Assembly: GCA_050955105.1 (NCBI GenBank)
Contig: JBPBQZ010000041.1
Coordinates: 1 to 31,122, forward strand
Length of the DNA: 31,122 nucleotides
Source of the DNA: JBPBQZ01 sp050955105
GTDB lineage: Bacteria > Pseudomonadota > Gammaproteobacteria > Burkholderiales > Burkholderiaceae
Direction of reading: 5' to 3'
Part shown: piece by piece, positions 15,315-23,293 of the stretch
Position numbering within the stretch: the first letter of the stretch is position 1
Layout: each line of letters begins with the position of its first letter
Position numbers and translations under genes: made by a program
The notes under the pieces: model-generated
Seen by the model: only the letters and a program-made list of their open reading frames with translations
The model's database searches: none
Told to the model about the DNA's origin: nothing

Positions 15315-16159
15315 TTGCGGGTTACCTCGTCGCCAAGCATCAGCCAGATCTCGCGGCTGAGCCGCGCGTATTCAGGATCGTCCTTCAGGTCGTAGACCGC
15401 GCGCGGCCGCGGGAAATTGACGCGCAAATCGGCCTTCAGCTTGCCCGGACGCTTGCTCATCACCAGGATGCGGTCGCCCAGCACCAGGGCTTCGTCGATC
15501 GAATGGGTGATGAACACCACGGTTTTGCGCGACGCGCTCCAGATCCGCAATAGCTCCGACTGCAACACGATCTTGTTCTGTTCATCGAGTGCCGCGAACG
15601 GCTCGTCCATCAACAGCACTTCCGGATCGTTGGCGAAGGCTCGTGCGACGCTGACGCGCTGCTTCATGCCGCCCGACAACTGGTAGGGCAGGGCATCGGC
15701 GAACGGTTCGAGGCCGGTGAGCAACAAGTAGCGGTCGACCGCGGCGCGGATCTGCTTAGCGTGCACGCCGCGCAGCGACAGCCCATAGCCGACGTTCGCG
15801 CGCACGCTCATCCACGGAAAGATCGAGGTCTCCTGGAACATCATCGAGGTGAGAGGTTTAGCCGGATCATTGCGTTGAATCACAATGCTGCCGGAGCTCG
15901 GCGATTCGAGTCCGGCAAGAATGCGCAGGAAGGTGGTCTTTCCACAGCCGGATGGCCCGACGATGCAGACGAATTCACCTTCGGCAATATCGAGATCGCA
16001 GCGCTCCAGTGCGACCACTGGCGTAGCACCCGTTCGATATTCCTTACCCATGCCGCGGATCGAGATTTTGGGTTTCATTACTGCTCGTGCGTGGGGCCGT
16101 GCGTCGGTGGCGGGAAGCCCGGATTCATTGGTTCTATAAGCCATGTCGGGAATGCGCAT
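15311..16159 (-). CDS. NitT/TauT-family ABC transporter ATP-binding protein
   Basis: An ABC ATPase with Walker A GPSGCGKTT (about 68-76 from the ATG at 16159), Q-loop FQET, signature LSGGMKQR, Walker B VLLMDEPFAALDE and switch His in FITHS. The FQETSIFPW and SKRPGKL motifs are typical of SsuB/TauB-like subunits. It powers the permease encoded directly downstream. The start is uncertain: the ATG at 16159 is 15 bases after the binding-protein stop, and a TTG at 16165 and an ATG at 16078 (MKPKISI, where family similarity begins) are alternatives. It is the second gene of the minus-strand operon. Confidence 0.88.
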   Translation of the reverse strand: MRIPDMAYRTNESGLPATDARPHARAVMKPKISIRGMGKEYRTGATPVVALERCDLDIAEGEFVCIVGPSGCGKTTFLRILAGLESPSSGSIVIQRNDPAKPLTSMMFQETSIFPWMSVRANVGYGLSLRGVHAKQIRAAVDRYLLLTGLEPFADALPYQLSGGMKQRVSVARAFANDPEVLLMDEPFAALDEQNKIVLQSELLRIWSASRKTVVFITHSIDEALVLGDRILVMSKRPGKLKADLRVNFPRPRAVYDLKDDPEYARLSREIWLMLGDEVTRK

Positions 16160-16174
16160 TTGCAATCAACCTAG

Positions 16175-17212
16175 TCAACGATAGGGGCCGAGTGTCTTCG
16201 CGGCGTAGTCGATATACGAGGTATCGACGACGTCGCTAAGCTTCACGGATTGCTTCATACGGCCGGCCTCAACCCATTCCTGCACGTCTTGCGCCATGCC
16301 CGCCTCATTAAGCTTGCCGTTCGGGTCGACGCCCGGATAAACCATGTTCTTGTAGACGGCCGGGTTCTTGACCGAAGTGTGCTTGACCAGAATGGCCACC
16401 AATTCGTCGCGTGGAATCTTGTTGTCCAGCGCGTCGTTGTAGTAACGCGCCGCCTTCAGATAGGCGACCATGAAGCGCCGCGCCACATCGGGCCGCTTGA
16501 TGAGATTGGGTCCATACATCAAGGCGCCATATTGCTGATTGGGATAAATATCGTCGACGCGCTTCCAGATGGTGGCGATGCCCTTGCTGGCTACCTGGCT
16601 AGCCAGTGGCTCGATCAACACTCCGACTTCCACGTTCTTGGTGCCGAGCCCGGCGGCGATATCGCCGAAATTCATATTAACGAGATGCACCTCCGACTCT
16701 TTGACCCCTGCTGGCGCGAGCAGCCGATGCAGCGTTACCTCGCTGCTGGGACCGTTGCCCCAACCGGTCAGGGCCAGCACGCGGCCACGCAGATCGGCCG
16801 GCGTCTTGATCTGCCCGGTCAAATCGCTGCGCACCACGAAGGCGAAATAGCCATGGCCGGGTGATGAGCGCCCTTTGTCGGCGACTATCTTGAATTGAAT
16901 GCCTTGCCGCACCGCGTTGTAGACGCCAGCACCAGGCGAACCGCCCGATGCATCGAGATCGCCGCTCGCAAGCTCGGTCATCATCGAAGCGCCGGTGTTG
17001 ATCGACTCGATCGTCACATCCAGGCCTTGTTCGGCGAAGTAATGTTTTTCGAGCGCTATATATAGAGGGGCGTCGGAAATCGACTCATAGGCGCCGACGC
17101 GCAGCTTTGTCATCTGCTGTGCCTGGGCCTGTGCCGGGCTCATGGTGCAGCTGACGGCTGCTACGACAGCTGCCAGGTTGCAGAGCAGGACTGCAAAGGT
17201 TTTCAATTTCAT
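16175..17212 (-). CDS. NitT/TauT-family ABC transporter substrate-binding protein
   Basis: A 345-residue periplasmic binding protein with a cleavable signal peptide (basic MKLK, hydrophobic core, AQA near residue 29). Cys22 in AVSC makes a lipoprotein possible but the lipobox is poor. The mature protein has the NMT1/SsuA-like order: LRVGAYESISDAPLYIALEKHYFAEQGLDV, then TGASMMTELASGDLDASGGSPGAGVY, then a hinge and second lobe. It is the first gene of the importer operon, with GGAG eight bases before the ATG. It is divergent from the TauD-like dioxygenase; the AT-rich gap holds ATCGAT sites also found at 7376-7451. The cargo is unknown, probably the aromatic growth substrate. Confidence 0.9.
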   Translation of the reverse strand: MKLKTFAVLLCNLAAVVAAVSCTMSPAQAQAQQMTKLRVGAYESISDAPLYIALEKHYFAEQGLDVTIESINTGASMMTELASGDLDASGGSPGAGVYNAVRQGIQFKIVADKGRSSPGHGYFAFVVRSDLTGQIKTPADLRGRVLALTGWGNGPSSEVTLHRLLAPAGVKESEVHLVNMNFGDIAAGLGTKNVEVGVLIEPLASQVASKGIATIWKRVDDIYPNQQYGALMYGPNLIKRPDVARRFMVAYLKAARYYNDALDNKIPRDELVAILVKHTSVKNPAVYKNMVYPGVDPNGKLNEAGMAQDVQEWVEAGRMKQSVKLSDVVDTSYIDYAAKTLGPYR

Positions 17213-17291
17213 CTAGGCACTCCATTGCCAGTACTTCTCACCACCGTTGTTTCCATCTGAAGACCGCATACATACCGGGCCTCAGGGCTAG

Positions 17292-17355
17292 ATCGATTTT
17301 TATAACTATATCGTTATTTCTTTTTTAATGTGATTTAATAAAAAAAATCGATTAT
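17292..17355. promoter_or_regulatory. ATCGAT-core sites in the importer/dioxygenase divergent promoter region
   Basis: ATCGATTTT at 17292-17300 and ATCGATTAT at 17347-17355 match the sites at 7376-7451. A one-mismatch core ATCGTT lies at 17310-17315, again 18 bases from its neighbour. The region is far more AT-rich than the flanks and contains several possible -10 boxes on both strands, for example TATAGT on the minus strand, but I cannot choose one pair. Control by the GntR protein at 6548-7276 is inferred. Confidence 0.5.
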
Positions 17356-17375
17356 TTCCCTAGGTGGAGAAACGT

Positions 17376-18383
17376 GTGTCTATTCAGCCCATCCCAGCTC
17401 CCAATGCCTGGCGCGTTGCCGACATGCTTGCCACGTCGCGCTGGAAGATCCATTTGACGCAGGAAGACTTAGGCGCGATCGACCGCGCACTGGCGTTTGT
17501 AAAGCAGCATGGCCTGAGGATTCCTTTCGGACCCGAAGCGTTTCCGCTCGGCGATTTCGCCGCACGGATGGCGTCGATTCGCAGCGAATTAGAAACCGGC
17601 ACCGGCGTGATGCTGATGCGCGGCCTGGAAGTAGCGCGCTACGGACTTGACGATGCGCGGCTTATTTATTGGGGACTAGGCGCGCACCTCGGGCCCGCGC
17701 TGGCGCAAACGCCAAAAGGCGATCTGCTGATCGACGTGCGCAATGAAGGCGGAGATCCTTATCGTGATCCGACCAAGCGCGGCTATTACACAACGCAATA
17801 CCTGCCGTTTCACAATGACCAAGGCGACGTCGTCGGCCTGATGTGCGTGCGACCCGCTAAGTCAGGCGGCCTCAGCTGTATTTGCAGCGCCGCGGCGATT
17901 CACAATGAGATCTTGCGTTCGAGGCCTGATCTACTCGAAGTGCTTTACGGACCGTTCTATGCCGATATTCGCGGCGAACAACCGCCAGGCCGTGCGCCCT
18001 TCTATATGGAGCCCCGCTATGCGCAGTTCGACGGACGTTTCTACGCTCAGCATGGGCCGACCTATATTCGCTCGGCGCAGCGCTTTCCTGAAGTGCCGCG
18101 CCTGACCCATGAGCAAAACGAAGCGATGGACCTGATCGACATGCTGGCCGCGAGCGATGAATTCCGGCTGGATATGGATTTCCGACCGGGCGACATTCAG
18201 TTCCTGAACAACCATCTGGTGCTGCATTCGCGCACCGGCTTCGAAGATTTCGATAGCGCGGAAGCGCGACGGCATTTACTGCGGCTTTGGGTCTGCACGC
18301 CCGGCTATTCGAAGATTCCGCCGTTCTTCCAGACACGTTTCGACGATATGAAGTTCTGGCTGGAGCATCCGGTCAGCGCTTAA
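17376..18383 (+). CDS. TauD/TfdA-family 2-oxoglutarate-dependent dioxygenase
   Basis: A 335-residue non-heme iron dioxygenase. Counting from the GTG at 17376, His146 and Asp148 (FHNDQ) and His284 (LVLHSRT) are the iron ligands and Arg303 (HLLRLW) the 2-oxoglutarate anchor. The family hydroxylates carbon next to a heteroatom, so that taurine, sulfate esters or aryloxyacetates fall apart. The GTG at 17376 is preferred over that at 17364 because AGGTGGAG (17362-17369) then lies at a normal ribosome-binding distance. It is divergent from the ABC importer and shares its ATCGAT-marked control region, so it probably performs an early step on the imported compound. The substrate is unknown. Confidence 0.85.
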   Translation: MSIQPIPAPNAWRVADMLATSRWKIHLTQEDLGAIDRALAFVKQHGLRIPFGPEAFPLGDFAARMASIRSELETGTGVMLMRGLEVARYGLDDARLIYWGLGAHLGPALAQTPKGDLLIDVRNEGGDPYRDPTKRGYYTTQYLPFHNDQGDVVGLMCVRPAKSGGLSCICSAAAIHNEILRSRPDLLEVLYGPFYADIRGEQPPGRAPFYMEPRYAQFDGRFYAQHGPTYIRSAQRFPEVPRLTHEQNEAMDLIDMLAASDEFRLDMDFRPGDIQFLNNHLVLHSRTGFEDFDSAEARRHLLRLWVCTPGYSKIPPFFQTRFDDMKFWLEHPVSA

Positions 18384-18390
18384 GCGTCGC

Positions 18391-18406
18391 GCTCCGAGCT
18401 CGGAGC
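18391..18406. other. 16-base perfect palindrome after the dioxygenase gene
   Basis: GCTCCGAGCTCGGAGC lies seven bases after the dioxygenase stop. It could form a hairpin and end transcription, but no T-run follows, so it is at best a factor-independent terminator of unusual form or an attenuating stem. Confidence 0.35.
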
Positions 18407-18473
18407 CTCCGGACTGCCGTCGATCAACGCCGATAGTCCGGCTCATTCATCGCATGACAACGCGCCCTTAAGA

Positions 18474-18503
18474 ATTACATTTCATTAGTATTACTAATAT
18501 AAC
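18474..18503 (+). promoter_or_regulatory. Candidate porin promoter with overlapping palindromic operator
   Basis: ATTACA (18474-18479) and TATAAC (18498-18503) are 18 bases apart. A perfect 15-base palindrome, ATTAGTATTACTAAT (18484-18498), fills the spacer and touches the -10. The position suits a repressor. The regulator is not known. Confidence 0.4.
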
Positions 18504-18529
18504 GTTTCATTTACGAATCGGGGAAATCC

Positions 18530-19606
18530 ATGAAAAAGCATCTCATTGCGGCATCGGCCGGCGTTCTCGGCTGGGCCTCTCTTGCCCATGCGCAGAGCTC
18601 CGTCACGCTTTATGGCGTGGTCGACGCGGCGGTCTCCTACGTCAATGCCGGCGGCAAAGGCGGCAAGACCGCGATGGATTCCAGCGGTATGAATTCCTCG
18701 CGCTATGGCTTGCTCGGTAATGAGGATCTGGGCGGTGGTCTGTCTGCCGGTTTTACTTTGGAAGGCGATGCTTATCCGAACAATGGCACGACCGGCGTGA
18801 CTAATACTAATAACCAGGCGTCCGGTGCTGGTGCTACTGCGATATTCGGCCGACGTTCATTCGTCAATTTAACGTCTGCCACGCTGGGTGAAGTCCGGCT
18901 CGGGCGTGATTACACTGCAACCTATTGGAATCTGGCTGGTTTCGATCCGTTCACCCATCTCGGTCTGGGAAGTGCGACGACCTTTGAATTGACCTATGCC
19001 GGCGTTACGTCGGTGCGTAATGCAAACAGTGTCTACTATCTGACGCCCAATACCTTGGGTGGCTTTTTCGGTGAGGCGAATATCTCGTTCGGTAATAATC
19101 CCAGCGGCGCGGCGGGCGGCACCGGTCACGATGGGGATTACGGCGGCTTGCGCATCGGCTACGAAGGGCATGGCGCCAAAGTGGCTGCCTCGGTTTCAAA
19201 AGCGACCTATGAAGCCGGTGATGTACGTGAAGCCAACTTCGGCGGCACTTATGATTTTCATATCATCAAGACTTACGCGCTTTATCAACAGGCACAGCAA
19301 TCCGGCCTGGTATCGCATACCCAGGGCACGATACTGCTGGGAGGTGTGATACCCGTCGGTGTGAATGCCATTCGTTTCTCGGCATTGCACCTGCATGAAC
19401 ATGGCGATTCATCGAAAGACGCGATGATGGTGGCGATCGGCTTCATCTACAACATGTCGAAACGCACGCAGCTTTACACCACTTATGCGCATATCGACAA
19501 TCATAAAAATGCCGCCTACTCCGAATCGGAGACGTCGGGTGCGCTGGCGCCTACGCCCGGAGGCAATGTCAACGGCTTTCAGATTGGACTTAGTACGAAA
19601 TTCTGA
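18530..19606 (+). CDS. Outer membrane porin (Gram-negative general porin family)
   Basis: A 358-residue porin with a 21-residue signal peptide ending AHA, then QSSVTLYGVVDAAV, the standard first strand of Burkholderiaceae trimeric porins. Other signs are the first strand-turn motif SRYGLLGNEDLGGGL, GRRSFVNLTSATLGEVRLGRDY after it, alternating aromatic/polar beta strands, and a C-terminal phenylalanine needed for assembly by BAM. GGGGA precedes the ATG. It probably supplies small hydrophilic or anionic solutes across the outer membrane, perhaps the substrate of the neighbouring catabolic unit, but the family is broad. It has its own promoter region with a palindrome. Confidence 0.92.
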   Translation: MKKHLIAASAGVLGWASLAHAQSSVTLYGVVDAAVSYVNAGGKGGKTAMDSSGMNSSRYGLLGNEDLGGGLSAGFTLEGDAYPNNGTTGVTNTNNQASGAGATAIFGRRSFVNLTSATLGEVRLGRDYTATYWNLAGFDPFTHLGLGSATTFELTYAGVTSVRNANSVYYLTPNTLGGFFGEANISFGNNPSGAAGGTGHDGDYGGLRIGYEGHGAKVAASVSKATYEAGDVREANFGGTYDFHIIKTYALYQQAQQSGLVSHTQGTILLGGVIPVGVNAIRFSALHLHEHGDSSKDAMMVAIGFIYNMSKRTQLYTTYAHIDNHKNAAYSESETSGALAPTPGGNVNGFQIGLSTKF

Positions 19607-19731
19607 GACAGCTCGCGCTTTGCGGCGCACTGCTCGACATTACGCGCAGTCGCCTCGCCGCACGTTTGCCCCATGGTTATTGGGATAGAGGCGCGTCTCA
19701 GTTCGCGCACGATCCTCACAGGAGTATCAGT

Positions 19732-20073
19732 ATGAGCCGCATCACGTTCTTCAAAGCCCTTGCGATCGCCACGGCGTGCAGCGGCGCATTAGTGGTCTTG
19801 CCTGCCTCGGCGCAAAACGCTGGGGCCAGCGCGGCCGCAGCCGCCAGCATGCCGATGCCAGCGAGTAACGCCAAAGCCACCCGCAAAGCCGCTCGGCAAG
19901 CGCGTCGCGCCAGTCATCGCGCGGCACGCAAGACCGCGCGCACTGCGCAAAAGAGTCAGATCAAGGCGATGGAATCACAGGGCTACAATCCGAACGGTAA
20001 CGATACCGACTATCCCAGAAATATGCCGAACCAAAATCCCCCTGCCAATCCCGGGCAGGGCAACAAACCGTAG
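19732..20073 (+). CDS. Small secreted basic hypothetical protein
   Basis: A 113-residue protein with a signal peptide (about residues 1-27, cleavage after ASA). The mature part is Ala-rich (30-48), then strongly basic with about 14 Arg/Lys between 49 and 78, then a Pro/Asn-rich tail with GYNPNGNDTDYPRN. AGGAG lies seven bases before the ATG. The GYNP-and-YP-containing tail resembles small periplasmic proteins that are common in Burkholderiaceae, but I cannot assign a family. It ends three bases before the malate synthase start. The function is unknown; binding of acidic polymers is only a possibility from its charge. Confidence 0.65.
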   Translation: MSRITFFKALAIATACSGALVVLPASAQNAGASAAAAASMPMPASNAKATRKAARQARRASHRAARKTARTAQKSQIKAMESQGYNPNGNDTDYPRNMPNQNPPANPGQGNKP

Positions 20074-20076
20074 AGA

Positions 20077-22284
20077 TTGAAATTGACGATAGACAAGGTC
20101 GATAGAGCAGGGCTCGCGGTCGCGAGCGTGCTGCAGCAATACATCGAGGAACAGGCCTTGCCAGACGCCGGTGTCGACCAGACGGCGTTCTGGACCGGCT
20201 TCAGTGCCCTGGTACATGACCTGGCGCCAAAAAATCGAGCGCTGCTGGCGGAGCGGGAACGTCTGCAAGCGGCATTGGATGGATGGCACCGCGACCACCC
20301 GGGGCCGATACAAGACCTGGCCATCTATCGTCAATTTCTGGTCGACATCGGCTATCTGGTGCCGCGCGGCGCCAGCGTGCCGATAAGCACCGCACACGTC
20401 GACACCGAAATCGCCGAACAAGCTGGGCCGCAATTGGTGGTGCCCTTGTCCAACCCGCGCTACGTGCTGAATGCCGCCAATGCTCGATGGAGCAGCTTAT
20501 ACGATGCCTTGTACGGTACCGATGCGATTGCCGACACCGACGGGGCCGCCAGATCATCTCAATATAATGTGGTGCGAGGTGAACGCGTCATCGCGCGCGG
20601 TCGAGCGTTGCTGGACGACGCCGCGCCGCTGCGGGAGGGGTCGCACGCCGATGCTATCGGCTACCTGATCGAGGCAGGGCGGCTGGTAGTCAAGACGCCG
20701 CACGGCGTGACGGCATTGCGCGAGCCTGCGCAATGGGTGGGCTTCCGTGGTGTCGCCGAGCAGCCGTCGGCGATTCTGCTGCGTCACCATAAACTGCATC
20801 TCGAAATACAGATCGACGCGGAGCACCCGGTCGGCCGTACCGATGCGGCGCACGTCAAAGATATTTTGATAGAGGCCGCCGTCTCGACCATCATCGACTG
20901 CGAAGACTCGGTGGCGGCGGTCGACGCCGTGGACAAAGTTCGTCTCTATAAAAACTGGGCCGAGCTTATCGCGGGAAAGTTGCTCGAGCAGGTATCCAAA
21001 GACGGTAAAACATTCGAGCGCAGCCTGAACCCGGATCGTCAGTACACGACGCCCGCCGGACAGCAACTTACGCTGCATGGCCGATCGCTATTGATGATCC
21101 GCAATGTCGGGCACTTGATGGATCATCCGGCCATTACCGATGCCAACGGCCAGCAGATTCCCGAAGGCATTCTAGATGCGGTGATGACCACCCTCGGGGC
21201 AATGCGCGATCTATCGGACAAACGCAACTCGCGCGTCGGCTCCATCTATATCGTCAAGCCGAAAATGCATGGGCCGGCCGAAGTGGCGTTCGCGAATGAG
21301 TTGTTCGAGCGCGTCGAAGATTTGCTGCGTTTACCGCGGCACACCATCAAGATCGGCATCATGGATGAGGAGCGCCGCACCAGCGTGAATTTGATGGCAT
21401 GCATTCAGCAGGCTTCGGCGCGCATCGCCTTTATCAATACCGGCTTCCTCGATCGCACCGGTGACGAGATTCATTCCGCCATGCAAGCTGGTCCGATGGT
21501 GCGCAAGGCCGACATGAAGTCTTCGCGCTGGATTGGTGCGTATGAGCGCAACAACGTCTGGGTGGGCCTGCAGGCCGGCTTGCGCGGGCGTGCACAGATC
21601 GGCAAAGGGATGTGGGCAATGCCGGATCTGATGAGCGCCATGCTCGAGCAGAAGATCGCGCATCCGCGCGCCGGCGCCAACACCGCATGGGTGCCTTCGC
21701 CGACCGCTGCAACCTTGCATGCGCTGCATTATCACGCGGTCGATGTCGAGGCCGTGCAGCGCGAGATGGAGCAGGCGGCCGGGCTATCCGTGGAAGACGA
21801 TCTGCTGGCCGACATGCTGTCGATACCGGTCGCGGTGCAACTGGGTTTGAGCGCGGACGAGCTGCGTCACGAAGTCGAAAACAACGTACAAGGCATTCTC
21901 GGCTACGTCGTGCGTTGGATCGATCAAGGCATCGGCTGTTCGAAGGTGCCGGATATCAATAATGTCGGCTTGATGGAAGACCGCGCGACCTTGCGGATTT
22001 CGAGCCAGCATGTGGCGAACTGGCTGCTGCATGAGGTGGTGTCGCGGGAACTCGTGCAGCAAGCATTGGAACGCATGGCGGTCGTCGTCGACAAGCAGAA
22101 TCAAGGCGACGCGCTTTACCAGCCGATGGCCGTCGATTTTGCGGGATCGCTGGCATTCCAGGCGGCCTGTTCACTGATATTCGAAGCCAGAAATCAGACC
22201 AACGGTTATACCGAACCGTTGCTGCACAAGTTCCGCCTGCTGAAGAAAGCTGCCCAGGCCGACGCGGGGTATGAAGGGGCGTAA
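20077..22284 (+). CDS. glcB: Malate synthase G
   Basis: A 735-residue single-chain malate synthase of isoform G, close to the 723 residues of E. coli GlcB and similar from end to end. It condenses glyoxylate with acetyl-CoA to malate. Seen: AGPQLVVPLSNPRYVLNAANARW, TIIDCEDSVAAVDAVDK, LHGRSLLMIRNVGHLM with the catalytic Arg336, IMDEERRTSVNL, GFLDRTGDE, GIGCSKVPD and MEDRATLRISSQH. The chosen start is a TTG at 20077, three bases after the previous stop and without a good ribosome binding site; a TTG at 20083 is an alternative. Glyoxylate may come from glycolate, purines or an aryloxyacetate-type cleavage. The stop codon overlaps the 13-base palindrome at 22283. Confidence 0.95.
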   Translation: MKLTIDKVDRAGLAVASVLQQYIEEQALPDAGVDQTAFWTGFSALVHDLAPKNRALLAERERLQAALDGWHRDHPGPIQDLAIYRQFLVDIGYLVPRGASVPISTAHVDTEIAEQAGPQLVVPLSNPRYVLNAANARWSSLYDALYGTDAIADTDGAARSSQYNVVRGERVIARGRALLDDAAPLREGSHADAIGYLIEAGRLVVKTPHGVTALREPAQWVGFRGVAEQPSAILLRHHKLHLEIQIDAEHPVGRTDAAHVKDILIEAAVSTIIDCEDSVAAVDAVDKVRLYKNWAELIAGKLLEQVSKDGKTFERSLNPDRQYTTPAGQQLTLHGRSLLMIRNVGHLMDHPAITDANGQQIPEGILDAVMTTLGAMRDLSDKRNSRVGSIYIVKPKMHGPAEVAFANELFERVEDLLRLPRHTIKIGIMDEERRTSVNLMACIQQASARIAFINTGFLDRTGDEIHSAMQAGPMVRKADMKSSRWIGAYERNNVWVGLQAGLRGRAQIGKGMWAMPDLMSAMLEQKIAHPRAGANTAWVPSPTAATLHALHYHAVDVEAVQREMEQAAGLSVEDDLLADMLSIPVAVQLGLSADELRHEVENNVQGILGYVVRWIDQGIGCSKVPDINNVGLMEDRATLRISSQHVANWLLHEVVSRELVQQALERMAVVVDKQNQGDALYQPMAVDFAGSLAFQAACSLIFEARNQTNGYTEPLLHKFRLLKKAAQADAGYEGA

Positions 22285-22295
22285 GGTCAGACCTT
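22283..22295. promoter_or_regulatory. Candidate FCD-regulator operator, upstream copy
   Basis: AAGGTCAGACCTT is a perfect 6-1-6 palindrome 51 bases before the regulator ATG, beginning inside the glcB stop codon. The GGT-NNN-ACC form is like operators of PdhR/LldR-type GntR proteins. The reverse complement recurs exactly at 23268-23280 beyond the regulator gene. Confidence 0.6.
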
Positions 22296-22346
22296 CTCGC
22301 CGAGAAAGCCCAAGGCATGCCACAATCCGGCAACGGAGGAATCAGC

Positions 22347-23180
22347 ATGGCCGAAGCTAACCCAGTACCCAAGCGTCGCAGCACCAAGCCGGTGGCACCC
22401 GCTAACGCGGACACGGCTGGCACGCGCAGCGTCGCTACGCGACGCACGAAGAGTGGCAAAGACAAGCCGCGGCGCTCCTTCGAGGATATTTGCGACAGCA
22501 TCCGCAACGACGTCGCCAGCGGCCACCTGCTGCCGGGCGATCGCCTGCCGCCCGAACGCGACCTGGCCCAGCGCTTCGACGTGAGTCGCAGCGCCGTGCG
22601 CGAGGCGCTGCGCAGTATGGAGGTAGCCGGCTTCGTCCACTGCCAGCAAGGACAGGGCGGCGGCGCGTTCATTAAACAAAGCGACTCCGCCGTCGTCACG
22701 CAAGCGGTGCGCGATATGGTGCTGCTGGGCCAGATTCCCGCCTACAGCGTGACTGAAGCGCGCATCGGCGTCGCCGCGTTGGCGATCCGGCTGGCCTGTG
22801 AACGCGGTAGCGGCGCCGATTTCGCAGCTATCGAACGAGACATCGACCAACTGGAGCAGCTCACCCGCGATGGCGAGTTCTCGCGACGCCGGGACCACAT
22901 CACGGAGTTCTATCGGCTGCTTGCCCGCGCCACGCACAACCCGGTGATCGTGATGATGCTGGATGCGCTTTCTGAATTGGTACGCACCTTGATGCAGGCG
23001 ATCGCCGACGCGCCGCTGACCGACGTGGTGGCCGTGCGGCGTCGCGTGCTCGCGCACTTGCGGGCGCGCAATGCCGAATCGGCGATCGCGGAAATCACCG
23101 ATCATCTCGAGCGCCTGGATCGCGAAATCCGCAACACCAAGGTGCGGCCACAACTGCGTCTCACGCGTCCCAAAATGTAG
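22347..23180 (+). CDS. GntR-family transcriptional regulator, FadR/FCD subfamily
   Basis: A 277-residue regulator with a basic disordered N-terminus (about 1-42), a winged helix-turn-helix (about 43-110, with PGDRLPPERDLAQRFDVSRSAVREAL) and an FCD domain (about 130-260). The first metal-binding histidine position appears to be Tyr189 (EFYRLL), while His237 and His253 are kept, so metal and ligand binding may differ from the standard FCD type. GGAGG lies eight bases before the ATG. It is flanked by two copies of the AAGGTC-palindrome, one ahead of itself and one ahead of the ABC/monooxygenase operon, so it probably controls both. It could also affect glcB. The effector is unknown. Confidence 0.88.
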   Translation: MAEANPVPKRRSTKPVAPANADTAGTRSVATRRTKSGKDKPRRSFEDICDSIRNDVASGHLLPGDRLPPERDLAQRFDVSRSAVREALRSMEVAGFVHCQQGQGGGAFIKQSDSAVVTQAVRDMVLLGQIPAYSVTEARIGVAALAIRLACERGSGADFAAIERDIDQLEQLTRDGEFSRRRDHITEFYRLLARATHNPVIVMMLDALSELVRTLMQAIADAPLTDVVAVRRRVLAHLRARNAESAIAEITDHLERLDREIRNTKVRPQLRLTRPKM

Positions 23181-23183
23181 TTT

Positions 23184-23205
23184 CAAGGGCCGTCAGCGGT
23201 CCTTG
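23184..23205 (+). terminator. Hairpin after the FadR-type regulator gene
   Basis: CAAGGGCCG and CGGTCCTTG pair over nine positions (one G-T) around a TCAG loop, three bases after the stop codon. There is no T-run, so intrinsic termination is doubtful, but position and stability suit a transcript end between the regulator and the transport operon. Confidence 0.4.
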
Positions 23206-23267
23206 CCGTATTCGATCTCATCGGGAATACCCCAGGTGCAGGGGCGCCTCAAGCTGCGTACGATCCA

Positions 23268-23280
23268 AAGGTCTGACCTT
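23268..23280. promoter_or_regulatory. Candidate FCD-regulator operator, downstream copy
   Basis: AAGGTCTGACCTT is the exact reverse complement of the site at 22283-22295 and lies 13 bases before the ATG of the transporter operon. A repressor here would block initiation or early elongation. Confidence 0.6.
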
Positions 23281-23293
23281 ACGTGAGCCAACG

